From Macrocybe gigantea (Eukaryota; Basidiomycota; Agaricomycetes; Agaricales; Callistosporiaceae), in the NCBI GenBank assembly GCA_011319805.1, contig SJRY01000013.1, forward strand, positions 1 to 30,907: 30,907 bases of DNA, read 5' to 3'. Below are positions 9,372 to 19,213 of this stretch, in pieces. The translations under genes and the position numbers were made by a program. Below the pieces are notes generated by a model, which did no database searches, was not told where the DNA came from, and saw only the letters and a program-made list of their open reading frames with translations. Position 1 is the first letter of the stretch. Each line of letters starts with the position of its first letter.

Positions 9372-11376
9372 TTAAACCCACCAGCTGCTAGGTGTGAACC
9401 ACTCCTTCACCTTCTGGATCAACGATTTCTTCGGCGGCTCGACCTTGGCTTGACCATGCGAATAGACATTGACTGTAGAAATAGCGGGAGGGGCGGCAAT
9501 TGTCCGTGTCATGGATGAGGATAAAGGGGTGTGATAATTTGCGGTGCGCTGAGAAACTCGGGTGCTTGCATGCGAAAATCGAGCAGGGGTAGAAATAGTG
9601 GACCGAGGTTTAGACGCGGGCGGTTTGGATGGAGGCTCCATCTTGGAAGAGGTACTCCAAAGTAGGACTTTGCCCAATTGTTTCGGCTGCGAGGATTCGG
9701 ACGGAAGGGTTGATGACGTGGGGTTACGGAGTAAGCTGCTGTGGACGGGAGAGTCGGGCAGAACGATCATGGGAGGATAGTTCCAAGCTTTGGGTCGGCT
9801 CGATCCTTCTGTCTTGACCTCGTCGGCTTTGACTTGAAATTTGGACGTCGGCTTTCTGTCAACCTTGTCGTTGTTGCTCTTGAACCTATTGTTGGGCGGC
9901 ACGAAAATGCGTGGTTCCCGTTTTAATACCTCTTTGAGCACAGGTAGGCGTACAAAAAGCTTGGAGCGCATAGCGTGGCATCCCATGGGTTGATAGTTGG
10001 AGACCGTGACTCTCCTGTACGCCGGACGAGATGGCTGGGGCTTGCTTGACGTCTCGTCCTTGTCAGCTTCTGCAGGCTCGGAAGCAGCGACGACCGGAAC
10101 AGGAACAGGTTCATATTCGGGTTCTCCAGGTGCGATGACGTCGTAGTCCAGACCAGAAGCCGATGGACAAACAGCAGCGTCCTCGGAGACGTTACTGGGC
10201 GGGACCTCCAACTGGTCACAGGTTGCAAGATTTTCTTTATCCAGAGAGGAAGCAACAGGCAAGAGAACCTCAGACTCGAAATCGATGAGGTCTTGTTCTT
10301 CTCGTTCCGTCTCTTCTAGACACACGCCATGTTCGTGTTGTTCGCAACCTTCGACCGATAAGAAAGTATCAAATTCGTCTTTGACATCATCCCAAGCAAT
10401 GGGGATTGGTTCCAAATCAGACTCCGGCGGGGGGCACGGCGTCGTCAGCTCCTCGGAAATGGAAAGGCCGGACAAAAGGGAAGCTAGGGAGTCGACTTCG
10501 TGAGCTGGGACTTGCTTCGTGAATATTTCCATGTCGCTTCCGGATAACTGTTGGACCCCGTCAAGGTTTTGCGATGCGGTCTGATCGACAACCACGACCT
10601 GAGATGAGGATAAACCGTTGGCGTAGTGTCTGGAATGGAAAGTCCTGAAAGGATTGATATCCGAGTCTATCTTCGGGGATGCCATATTGGCGTCTTCTAT
10701 GGGACAGATGCCTGTTGTAGAAGACGACTGAGGGCCCCGCCCAACGAGATGTAACATGAAACGCCGACTTACCTTTACACTGTAAACTGTCCATCATCTC
10801 TGCGTCTTCGTCAGTCACCATGTCAAAGGATTCCAAGTCCGAAGAGACAGTGATGTCTTCGTCCATGGGCACGATATTGGCGTGGAAGTCGAAGGCGGCG
10901 GGGTAAGCTTGCTCTGATGCCTGCATGGGAGAGAAATACTGGGCGAGGTTGTCCAAAAAGACAGGTGCAGCGGCCATGTACGGAACAGTCGGGTGGTAGA
11001 ACGCGAAGTCCGCGGGAGCGCTGGACAACGGTCTGGCCTTGCGGGCGTAAACCGACTTAGACCTGCATAGGACGAGCCGCCCGCCCACGACGCGGGCCGG
11101 GACGTACAAACGGCGGCGTCGCTTGAGCAATTCCTGTGGCGGAGACTGAAGACGGTGCTCCTCCTGGCCAGTATATATAAGGACAGGCGATCCAAACAAG
11201 CTATCGTAATCTTCGTCTTCGTCTTCATCCGAGACTTGATACCCACCTGAGTGAGGGCGTGGTCCTATGACAAGGGCGAGCTTTGGCGGGACGGCGAGAT
11301 GGTAGGACTTGATGGGGATCAGGCGGGAAGGTTTGTTGGGCTGATTGGGGCGGTTGGATTTCTTGGTGAGAGCCAT
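9372..11376 (-). CDS. Intact hypothetical protein, 647 residues, two exons
   Basis: No family is recognised. Exon 1 is 11376-10773 and starts MALTKKSNRPNQPNKPSRLI. The intron is 10712-10772 (61 nt, GTAAGT..CAG). Exon 2 is 10711-9372 and ends TAA. Joined length is 1944 nt with no break. Early on there is an acidic SDEDEDEDYD stretch, then a basic KRRRRLYVPARVV, then a Glu/Asp- and Ser/Pro-rich low-complexity middle. A conserved-looking basic segment follows (GCHAMRSKLFVRLPVLKEVL, then REPRIFVPPNNRF), and after it a Ser/Pro/Thr-rich tail with the terminal KVKEWFTPSSWWV. It appears largely disordered with short linear motifs; no signal peptide or membrane segment is visible. The lack of any frame break contrasts with both flanks. 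Confidence 0.8.
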
Positions 11377-12266
11377 TGATACGCGCGGGTTGGTAATTCT
11401 TCTGCGAGAATGCGATAGAGAGCTTCAGGTCACTGATTCAACTGAGTAAAGAAGTAAACCAAAATCGATCGTGACATTTTAAACGGACTCCCGATCATTT
11501 GTGCTTGTATGCTGCCTTCTCGATCGCGTCTCCGTCAGGTGATAAACGCGTCGCAGGCTATTCAGAGAGAGGGTAACACTAGAGGTTCAGCCTTCATAGT
11601 GGCGCCCGTGGGACTTGGGGGCCGTGAATTCGGGACAATTAAACTAATGTTAGGATATCGGCCAGCATCGCCGACGAGCGGTACGCAGCGTATATGGATG
11701 CGACGGAGTTTTTCGCTTCTAACGCAGGCCATACATGAGCTTCTCGATAGGTTAGCACACGACACACTTTAGAGTGGAACGCATAAACGTACGCGGAACT
11801 GGTCCTGGTCATGGACTAGCGACGAGACACTATTCGGAGCATCCCGTCGAATAAGCCACAATATGTAAAGAACTTTAACGAGACAGGAAACATACTCAGA
11901 CAATAGTCGCGCAAAAATCTGCGACTTGACCGACCGAGTTGTTCAATCTATGATTTTATATAATTATGAAAACGGTGATAGAGAATTCTGAGTTGAGAAG
12001 AGCTTACCTTGCCATGTTGCATGAGAGTCATATAGGCATTTATTAAAGCGATGTAAGAGCCTCGAAACCAAAATACGGGGAGGAGAGGGAAAAGTTCTAC
12101 CAGAGTGCCATCCCGATGCTGCAAAAGTCTGATTACGTCATCTTGACATATCTGGCACTGAGGAATCGGAGGACCACTGCACGCATGTCCGAGATGTGAC
12201 TTGCTTCTGAGTCTCAAGGCCTTAAAAAACTCACTGTTGCCTTTCCCCAGTTCAGACGTATTCACA
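11377..12266. other. Intergenic, with an unassigned open frame
   Basis: No recognised gene. A + frame at 11509-11772 (87 codons) has no supporting features. A - frame at 11948-12250 (containing CQICQDDVIRLLQHRDGTL) is open and could be a 3' exon of the kinase-like gene through an intron from about 12290 to 12230, but it does not resemble a kinase C-lobe. Confidence 0.35.
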
Positions 12267-13320
12267 CTACGTGATCTGTTTCTCGAGGTACGCAACGTCA
12301 AAGTCTGTTAAACTGACACCCAATTGCCAGATGTCCAACTTGAATGGATCATGGGGTTGTCCCGACGAGGACGAGAATACATCTCTAGCTGAGAGAAGGA
12401 ACCACCGATCGGATAGCCTACGCATACGCACTCTTCCAGAGGGCGCTCTTGGGGAAATTCCACCGCCACCTCAAAATCAATGAGGTAGACTCGAGGACGA
12501 GAAGCAGCGATTTTCATCGTGCTTGATGACTCCGGATGCCACTCGAGGAGGAAATTATCGCGAAATGCATCCTAGAGGACAGCCACGCAGAAGACATCAG
12601 CAGGTCAGTCATAAAATCAAGTGATGTCGCGCTCACACGGTGCGCTATTTTCAGCTCATGAATAAATGAAAGGGCCTAAACCTACATATTTCAAAACTTC
12701 ACTCATTAGTACATACACGAAAATCATACCTCCAACATTTGCATAATCATGTTGACGATATCTCCCACGGAGTTCTTCGGCCAGCCATCGTATGCCTCAA
12801 GAACCATGCCACTAGCTTTGGGAAAGACGCCAAAAATGATATCCTCGAACTGGAATTCTGCAAGCATGGGCAGAGTGTGGTTATTGCTGTATAAAGTATT
12901 TTCGCCTGTCGCAATTCTCCTGAGGATCTTGAGGTGATCATGCCCTTCATTCTTTATGACCACGATGCGAATGACAGCATCCTGTCCATTTTGCATGCGA
13001 ACGGCTCGCGACAGGGGATTCTGTTCATAATGTCAGTTAGAAGAATTAACCTGAAAACAGAGACAGACTTTGTAGTCCAAGCGACCGAGCCATCCAGCTG
13101 TCCCTGGACCCTTTGGATCTGTGTCCGACTTACGGCTGGGTATGATGTAGCCGAAACCTCTTGTTCTTGGCATAGAACGATCAGGAGTGACCAGAGTGCA
13201 ACAAAAAGCATTCTTCCATGGCGTAAACCCTCCGCGACGGAGGACCTCATCGAGATCTTGCCAAATTTTCTCCTCTGCTTCATAAGAGTTTCCTGGCATT
13301 CTCCACGTGTCAAGATCCAT
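12267..13320 (-). CDS. Fungal protein-kinase-like protein (HRD present, DFE for DFG), one frame break
   Basis: It resembles the large group of basidiomycete proteins with a reduced protein-kinase fold. Exons: 13320-13069 (MDLDTWRMPGNSYEAEEKIW), 13020-12731, 12675-12637 and 12571 downward, with introns of 48, 55 and 65 nt. Landmarks are FGYIIPSR, the VIRIVVIKNEGHDHLKILRR region, FQFEDIIFGVFPKA, FIHELKIAHRD then AFRDNFLLEWHPE (catalytic loop HRD..DN; the intron falls between HR and D), YLIDFEVAVEF (DFE where DFG is usual) and GYPIGGSFSQLEMYSRP. DPFKLDIWQLGVSL (subdomain IX) then appears one base out of frame; a missing base in the four-G run at 12353-12356 explains it. The 3' end is unresolved; the end given is the first stop after subdomain IX. 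Loss of the DFG glycine suggests weak or absent phosphotransfer (inference). Confidence 0.75.
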
Positions 13321-13393
13321 AGGGAGCTGTAATTGAGATCCAGCTCAATATTAGTATAGGACAACAAAAAAGAATTGAACCTGTCGCCGCAAG

Positions 13394-13398
13394 CGCTG
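13394..13398. repeat. Target-site duplication of the copia element, left copy
   Basis: CGCTG here and CGCTG at 19430-19434 flank the two LTRs directly and match perfectly, giving the 5-bp duplication typical of LTR-retrotransposon integration. Confidence 0.9.
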
Positions 13399-13614
13399 TT
13401 TTGTCCGGCAGTGGAAGACGATGAGTAATACGAGCAGTCGAATCCCTTACGAGGAAGGTAAAGGATCTGAGTCAAGATGCGCGGAGGGACTTAATTTGGT
13501 AGGCCCGTATTGGGCGCTTATTTATACACGTGATCGGTACGTACTCCACTTGCCGACGGACACATCCATGCCGTACGGCCTCTCTTTGTCCCTCTCATGC
13601 CCGCGCTCCCAACA
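13399..13614 (-). repeat. 3' LTR of the copia element
   Basis: 216 bp, TGTTGGGAG...ACAAAA on the - strand. It holds a TATAAATA box at 13519-13526 (-) preceded by a CACGTG E-box at 13527-13532. As the downstream LTR it lies just upstream of the kinase-like gene in the same direction. Confidence 0.93.
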
Positions 13615-13623
13615 CTCCCTCTC
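13615..13623 (-). other. Polypurine tract
   Basis: GAGAGGGAG on the - strand sits directly against the 3' LTR, the expected site of plus-strand DNA priming. The pol stop codon TGA (13624-13622) shares its last two bases (GA) with the tract. Confidence 0.7.
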
Positions 13624-16600
13624 AAACCGTGGATAGCCCCATCTCACGAGTATGTCGCTCGTGCTTTTGCCTGTCGAGGGGTTTCGTCAAGATATCCACG
13701 GTTTGTTCGGGGTCGCGGCAGTTTCTAATGGCAATGGTGCCATCCTGGACCAAGTCACGAACCCAATGCCAACGAATGTCGACATGTTTCGACCTTTTAT
13801 GGAATACCGGGTTCCTGGCCATTGCGAGCGAGCCGTCGTTGTCACCAATCATTAAGGTAGGTGCTTTTTGTTCAAGTCCGAGCTCGTCATATAACTGCCT
13901 CAACCATACAGCTTCGCGCGCCGCCTCAGAGAGCGCGACGTACTCCGCTTCGGTCGAGGATAACGCGATCGTCGTCTGCTTCCGTGACGACCATGTGATT
14001 GCTCCATTTTCGGCCAAGAACACATATCCGGAGGTCGAACGTCGGTCATCTGCATTTGCGAATGCAGCATCGGTGAAACCGTAGAAGGTTCCATTGTCCT
14101 TCGTGGCATGGTAAGTGATCCCGAAATCTTGAGTTCCTTTTAAATATCTGAGAACTCTTTTTGCCGCAGTGTAATGGGCCAGCGTCGGGTTTGCCGTGTA
14201 CGTAGCAAGTCGGCTCACGGCATACGCAATATCTGGCCGAGTTGCAGTCGCCAAGTACTGCAGGCTCCCGATTAACATCGCGTACGAATTGCTTCGGTCG
14301 CCGTTGCTGTTCTCAGGATTAGGCTCGAGCTTTATGCTCTTGTCCAATGGGGTTGTTACGGGATTAACATCTTCAAGTCCTTCCCGTTGAAGGAGCGAAC
14401 GTATGTATTGTTTCTGCGAAATCATTATGGTCTTGGGTGTTTGACTGATTTCAATCCCGACAATTTTCGCAGGATCTCCAAGGTCAGTCACCTCGAATGA
14501 TTCTCCGAGCTGGTGTTTGACTGTCACCATTAAAGGGTTGCTCATCGCAAAGAGGAGCAAATCATCGACCCAGACTGTTATGATTTGCAGTTCGTTGTCC
14601 CGTCCCCGGATGTATGCGCAAGGATCCGAATATAGGTTTACGAACCCTTTTTCTTTGAGCTGTCGGTCCAGCTCCTTGTTCCATTCTCGGCCAGACTGTT
14701 TCAGCCCGTAAAGTGTCCGCAAGAGAAGGCAGACCCTTCCTGATCCATCATCATACCCTTCTGCCTGTCGCATGTACACTTTCTCCTTTAGGTATCCATT
14801 CAGATATGCGCCTTTTACATCCATTTGCTGGATTATCCAGCCTTTACCCGGGACCATTGCCAGAATCGCGCGAATTGTCTCAAAACGTACGACCGGTGAT
14901 GAATTTTCATGGAAATCAAATCCCGGGCGTTGCGCGCACCCTTTTGCTACGAGCCTCGCCTTCCGTTTCACCAGCTGGCCCAATTTATCATATTTTGATG
15001 TGAGCACCCATTTATTCCCAATTGGTTTTATCCCTTCAGGACAATTAATAAGTTTCCAGGTGCCCATCTTTTCGAGCTGTCGCATCTCTGTGTCTGCGGC
15101 AGCTTCCCATTCAGGCCAGAGAGGTGATTTTTTTGCTTCGGCAAGGCTTTTCGGATCGTCGCCGCCCATCGGCGACTCAGCATATGCAGTGTACGTGACT
15201 TCAGCAGTTGTCGCGAGTGTTATATGGACCTCGTTGTCATCCTCATCGGGAAAGGGATTGTTAAGGTACCTGTAATTCACAGGAGCCTTATCCCTGAGCT
15301 TTCTTGGGCCTAGTTCAGCTGGTACGTCTTCCTCTCGGGCTCTTTTCTTTTCTTTTTTCTGATTTCCCATTTCCTGATTCTCTCCCGCTTCTCGCGCGTT
15401 GCTCTTACCAGCTCCCCCTGAAGCACACTCCCCCTCGCGCGATACAGTGGGAGTGAGGTCAATTTCGATGATGGTTTCATCAGGTGGGGTTTGTTGGGCT
15501 GGCAGGTTTAGGAAACGGTAGTTCCGAGAGGTCAGCACTTTTCTCGTCTCTGGATTATAGTAGAGAACTGATTTCGAGCCATCGCAGCAGCCCATATATA
15601 GCTGTTGCTTTGATCTCGGTTGTAGTTTGGGGGCTTTTTTGTGGCCTTGGTTTAGGATCCACACTGGAGAACCAAATTCGCGTAAGTGCGCTACGTTTGG
15701 TTTGTGTTTCGTCCAAAGCTCATGAGGACTTTTGTTTCCTATCCGTCGATGATACGCGCGGTTTCGGACATACATTGCATGTGCCACGGCATGTTCCCAA
15801 AGGAACGTTGGAAGGTTTAACGCATCCATCATAGAACGAGTGAGTTCGAGGAGGGTTCGATTGAGTCGTTCAGCGACTCCATTTTGTGACGGTGAGTTTG
15901 GCGCCGTAAATTGTATTTCGATGCCTTGCTCACTTGTCCACGACTTTAGGTCGTTGTTATTGAACTCTCTCCCCTTATCGACTCGAAGCGCTCGTGGCTG
16001 CATTCCGAGAACCTTGAGGCGCGTAAGGTAGTTTTTGACGGCTTGGATGGCGTCGTCTTTATTTTTTAGGAAAGTAAGTGTTCCATGCCTCGTCGAATCA
16101 TCAACGAAGCTGATGTAGTACTTGTTTCCATTAATTGACGCCGTTCTGTATGGTCCCCATAAGTCAGTATGGGTAAGTTCTCCCGGTTTCGTTAACCGTT
16201 TTTCTGGCTTCGGGAAGGGTTCACGCGTCTGTTTTCCTTGTGTACAATGCTGACAATCAGGTTTTTCAGTACGCGCGTCGATGTTCAAGCCATCAACGAC
16301 TTGGCGACATTGCATTTCCTGCATCGTCGTATACCCGATATGTCCCAGACGGCGGTGCCATTTTTCCCAGCTCTGTGCGGGTTCCTCGGCTACAAATGTA
16401 TGTGGTGTAGATAGTTTCTTCGAGGCAGAGCCAGGTTTTATGATTTCGAATGGCATTTTGTATAATCGAGTTCCGATTTTCGTGCCCTTTGCGATACACT
16501 TCTGATCTTTCGTTCGAAGTGAAATTTGGCCCCCTCCTCCCATAAAATGTCCGCCGGCATCATCCCAGCGTGTTAGAGAGAGTAAGTTTTGTTCGCCAGG

Positions 16601-17632
16601 GATGTATAATACATCCTCGAGTTTTATAAAGTGGGCATGTCCATTGACAACGGACTTGAGTTGGATTGTGCCCTTTCCCTCTGCTCGAGTTTGTATTCCA
16701 CCGACACCAGTGACCATGGTTTTGAGTTCTTCGTATTGTACGAAGGCCTCTCGGTCATTAGTTATATGCGAGGTCATCGCCGTGTCGGCCAGCCAAACAT
16801 AAGCAGAAGCGGAATTGTTATTGCCTACAGCGTTATTGTACATGGCAGGATTGTCCTCCCCGGAATACATGAGGACGTCATTGTCTCCAGCATGCATAGC
16901 GCAGCACGTAATCTCTTCGATATGAGCTGTAGACTCTGTCGACTCATACGTCGACTCTTTTTGCTTTTTCTTCCCCTCGCGTTTATCCTGTCGGTTGTCG
17001 CGCTTTCGCTTGCCTTGATTACGGCAATCTCTGGCAATGTGGCTGAACCAGTTGCACTTGTGGCAACGGACTTGGCCAAGCCACTTGCAGTCTTGGGTAC
17101 GATGGCCCCGAAGACCACAGTTTCGACAGGTATCCTGCGAGGGGTTAACACTGCGGCCTTTACCTATCGATGCCGCAGCTTGATATGTGACGTGCGCGCT
17201 ATCCTCCTGTCGGTCCTTTCGACGGAGGTATTCCTCCTTAAGTATACCTATAAACTCCTGGGAGCGGACGTGGCTCCGCTCGTCGTTGGCCTGTGAGCCC
17301 TTTCGTCGACGTACGTAGGGATCGGTGAAGTTATCCCAGGAGGCCGGTAAGGAGGATTGTATAATGGTCTTGAATTGGGTGTCGGTGATGCGAAACTCGT
17401 CTTCTTCGACCATGCATAAGCGCTCCCAGTTCTCCTTCAGCTTATTGAGGTGGTCGACGACATTGTCGCCGTCCTTCGCCCGCATGGCGAACAGCGAGCG
17501 CTGTAGAGCGTTCGCGTACTGATTGCCCTTCGATTCGTTGATGTTTTCGAGGCTGAGCCATATTTCGCGGTGATGAGCGCTCCACGCCGCTGACCGCCGA
17601 TAAGTCCTAATTTGGTAATCCCGCCCCCGCAT
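13622..17632 (-). CDS. Copia Gag C-terminal part plus Pol polyprotein
   Basis: The open frame has 1336 codons. Its first 21 or so codons come from the nested solo LTR; retroelement coding begins at REIWLSLENINESKG (codon E at 17566-17564). Domains by residue: Gag UBN2-like 22-150; two CCHC zinc knuckles (169-182 and 190-203, both CX2CX4HX4C); aspartic protease with DTA at 283-285 where DSG or DTG is usual; integrase zinc-binding H426, H431, C460, C463; integrase core D490, D552, E588; reverse transcriptase with QMDVKGAYLNG (D938), YGLKQSGREW and WVDD (D1023, D1024); RNase H about 1180-1300 with ALSSTEAEYVAL and KHVDIRWHWVRDL. All hallmark residues except the protease glycine are present and there is no frame break over 4 kb. 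The polyprotein would supply all enzymes for reverse transcription and integration, but its translation start is now cut off. Confidence 0.93.
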   Translation of the reverse strand: MRGRDYQIRTYRRSAAWSAHHREIWLSLENINESKGNQYANALQRSLFAMRAKDGDNVVDHLNKLKENWERLCMVEEDEFRITDTQFKTIIQSSLPASWDNFTDPYVRRRKGSQANDERSHVRSQEFIGILKEEYLRRKDRQEDSAHVTYQAAASIGKGRSVNPSQDTCRNCGLRGHRTQDCKWLGQVRCHKCNWFSHIARDCRNQGKRKRDNRQDKREGKKKQKESTYESTESTAHIEEITCCAMHAGDNDVLMYSGEDNPAMYNNAVGNNNSASAYVWLADTAMTSHITNDREAFVQYEELKTMVTGVGGIQTRAEGKGTIQLKSVVNGHAHFIKLEDVLYIPGEQNLLSLTRWDDAGGHFMGGGGQISLRTKDQKCIAKGTKIGTRLYKMPFEIIKPGSASKKLSTPHTFVAEEPAQSWEKWHRRLGHIGYTTMQEMQCRQVVDGLNIDARTEKPDCQHCTQGKQTREPFPKPEKRLTKPGELTHTDLWGPYRTASINGNKYYISFVDDSTRHGTLTFLKNKDDAIQAVKNYLTRLKVLGMQPRALRVDKGREFNNNDLKSWTSEQGIEIQFTAPNSPSQNGVAERLNRTLLELTRSMMDALNLPTFLWEHAVAHAMYVRNRAYHRRIGNKSPHELWTKHKPNVAHLREFGSPVWILNQGHKKAPKLQPRSKQQLYMGCCDGSKSVLYYNPETRKVLTSRNYRFLNLPAQQTPPDETIIEIDLTPTVSREGECASGGAGKSNAREAGENQEMGNQKKEKKRAREEDVPAELGPRKLRDKAPVNYRYLNNPFPDEDDNEVHITLATTAEVTYTAYAESPMGGDDPKSLAEAKKSPLWPEWEAAADTEMRQLEKMGTWKLINCPEGIKPIGNKWVLTSKYDKLGQLVKRKARLVAKGCAQRPGFDFHENSSPVVRFETIRAILAMVPGKGWIIQQMDVKGAYLNGYLKEKVYMRQAEGYDDGSGRVCLLLRTLYGLKQSGREWNKELDRQLKEKGFVNLYSDPCAYIRGRDNELQIITVWVDDLLLFAMSNPLMVTVKHQLGESFEVTDLGDPAKIVGIEISQTPKTIMISQKQYIRSLLQREGLEDVNPVTTPLDKSIKLEPNPENSNGDRSNSYAMLIGSLQYLATATRPDIAYAVSRLATYTANPTLAHYTAAKRVLRYLKGTQDFGITYHATKDNGTFYGFTDAAFANADDRRSTSGYVFLAENGAITWSSRKQTTIALSSTEAEYVALSEAAREAVWLRQLYDELGLEQKAPTLMIGDNDGSLAMARNPVFHKRSKHVDIRWHWVRDLVQDGTIAIRNCRDPEQTVDILTKPLDRQKHERHTREMGLSTV
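17567..17570. repeat. Target-site duplication of the nested solo LTR, left copy
   Basis: GCGG here and at 18700-18703 bracket the TGAT...ATCA insert. Four bases match exactly; the usual size is 4-6. Confidence 0.7.
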
Positions 17633-18699
17633 TCGAAATCATACCACTACTCGGCCCCCTCAGCATGATACCGCAGCCCAGCCGCTGACTTCTCGTTCGA
17701 GTACTCGGGATGTCGACAACTCCGTGAGGCTTCCATTCCAGGTCCGGACACTTCGCCAAATGCATCGCACCCGTACATTCCGGACCTTCTGCGCTTCCTA
17801 TACCGCCCAATACAGTCAGGCAGTCTTATTCCTATATGCCTCCCCCGATTTCCCAGATCCCGATATGGCAAGACTACTACCATTTTCGATATCGCACCGC
17901 CTCACGCCTTCCCGCGTTCCCGACACTGCCTCGCCGCAGTACATTCGAAACAAGGGATTTCGAGCGCGCTACCGTTTCATCCACTCTCATTTCGAAATTC
18001 ATGACTCATATTTCACTGATACATTCTACGTTCCTTAGATTATTTTCACGTTCCATTCTACGATGCGTGGCACCGGTTTCGGGATGTTCTTTTACCTACT
18101 GTTTCACCTTTTATGTTCAGATTTCGAACGGACTTACATCTCCCCGGCGTTTCAGCCACTAAACGACCCTTTCGAAATCATACGATACGTTCTCTCATTC
18201 GGTTTCGACTCCGCCGGTTATTCCGATACTCGAAATCTTCTCATCTATAAAAACCCATGTACTTGGCATTTGTAGAAACATAGAAAAAGTTACCGTCTCA
18301 GTCCTTCAGCAGTCTCGCAGTCTACGACTCGTGTGGAGTCCTTGTGTTATCCGATCTCAAAGTGTCACGCTCGCGTGGAGCCACCGTACTCAGTCTCGAA
18401 ATCAGTGTCTCTGGCTTCGCGTGGAAGTCATTATCATCGAAACCCTTCCGAAACCCTCACTGAAGCCCTCGATATCGCGCGGGAATTCAGCTAAGTCTAA
18501 CAGCCTTGTTTCGAAAACCCCGAAATCCGCTCGAAACCATCCATATTCACTTCGTTCCATTCCTCCCCTTTCACGCTACAGTCCCTCGGGTTACTCTGTG
18601 ACTTGAACAGCTCATAGTTTATACAGCCTCGGATAGGGACTGACGCTTCCTTCATTCCACCTTGTTGGTTTGTAGGTTAGTGCTACCCGATAGTTATCA
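17571..18699 (+). mobile_element. Solo LTR of a second retroelement, inserted in copia gag
   Basis: This 1129-bp insert begins TGATGAGCGC and ends GTTATCA, that is TG..CA with 4-bp inverted tips. GCGG flanks it on both sides, and it splits copia gag between the codons for KTAR and EIW; the frame is continuous when the insert and one GCGG are ignored. A TATAAAAA at 18246-18253 on + indicates a Pol II promoter and gives the orientation. No gag, pol or second copy is present, as expected when an element is lost by LTR-LTR recombination. Which superfamily it comes from cannot be told from the LTR alone. Confidence 0.8.
18246..18253 (+). promoter_or_regulatory. TATA box of the nested solo LTR
   Basis: TATAAAAA lies about 675 bp from the LTR start. 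About 40 bp later come A-rich and then CT-rich sequences typical of an R/U5 start, leaving roughly 420 bp of R-U5. Confidence 0.5.
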
Positions 18700-19047
18700 G
18701 CGGGCGGTTTTGAGTCTGTTTGTGTTAATCTTCTGGCCGCTCGTAATATTGTTGGCAATGAGGCATTGCGCATAGCCGTCATTGTGTGCCCAGGCGTCGT
18801 ATTCGTCGGGCTCCTGCTCCGCGCTCGGATAGGTGACAGACCCATCCACGTAGGGCAAGACTTTGCAGAAACCGAGTACTCGCCTCATGTCCTCTTGCCA
18901 TGTTGTCCAATTCTTGTCCGTAAGCGGCTCCGACAGCCTGGTAATCGAGCTCGCCTCCCGAGCCTCGACCTTAGTAATCCGGCGCCGTGCTGGCGCAGTC
19001 GCTGTCGTTGGCATTGTCGTGGTTGACAGTCCGTCGCCGTTGGTCAT
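18700..19047 (-). pseudogene. Copia Gag N-terminal part, truncated by the nested LTR
   Basis: It starts MTNGDGLSTTTMPTTATAPA and carries the Gag N-terminal pattern LSEPLTDKNWTTWQEDMRRV ... DGYAQCLIANNITSGQKINT (DUF4219/UBN2 type). Coding stops at the insertion after KTAR, where the foreign LTR supplies an immediate TGA. The remaining Gag continues in frame beyond the insert at 17566. The truncated product lacks the zinc knuckles and could not package RNA. Confidence 0.88.
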
Positions 19048-19201
19048 GATGGGAGTAGACGTGGCGGTTACCGTGATTTGTAAGCGATGTCAATAATGGC
19101 TGATATAGCCGAATAGGATGCGATAGCCGATAAGGCTAGGTTGTTGCTGGTGTGCGCTCGATGTTTGTGATGCTCGACTGCCTTTTAATCAGTTAAGGCC
19201 G

Positions 19202-19213
19202 GGGCCCATAACC
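19202..19213 (-). other. Primer-binding site, initiator-tRNA anticodon type
   Basis: It directly abuts the 5' LTR. On - it reads GGTTATGGGCCC; the + strand GGGCCCATAACC equals the anticodon stem-loop of eukaryotic initiator tRNA-Met (anticodon CAT), not its 3' acceptor end. Drosophila copia uses this same half-tRNA priming, so priming by a cleaved initiator tRNA is expected. Confidence 0.75.

Noticed and set aside
11509..11772. 87-codon + open frame with an ATG
   Set aside because: No family features, promoter or splice signals; length expected by chance.
13421..13636. Open frame beginning MSNTSSRIPYEEGKG, repeated at 19236
   Set aside because: It lies within the LTRs and is antisense to the element; identity between the two copies reflects the LTR duplication, not a conserved gene.
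17571..18699. DNA transposon or intron as the explanation for the gag interruption
   Set aside because: TG..CA ends, a 4-bp duplication and an internal TATA box fit an LTR; there are no long terminal inverted repeats, and 1.1 kb is far beyond the intron size here.
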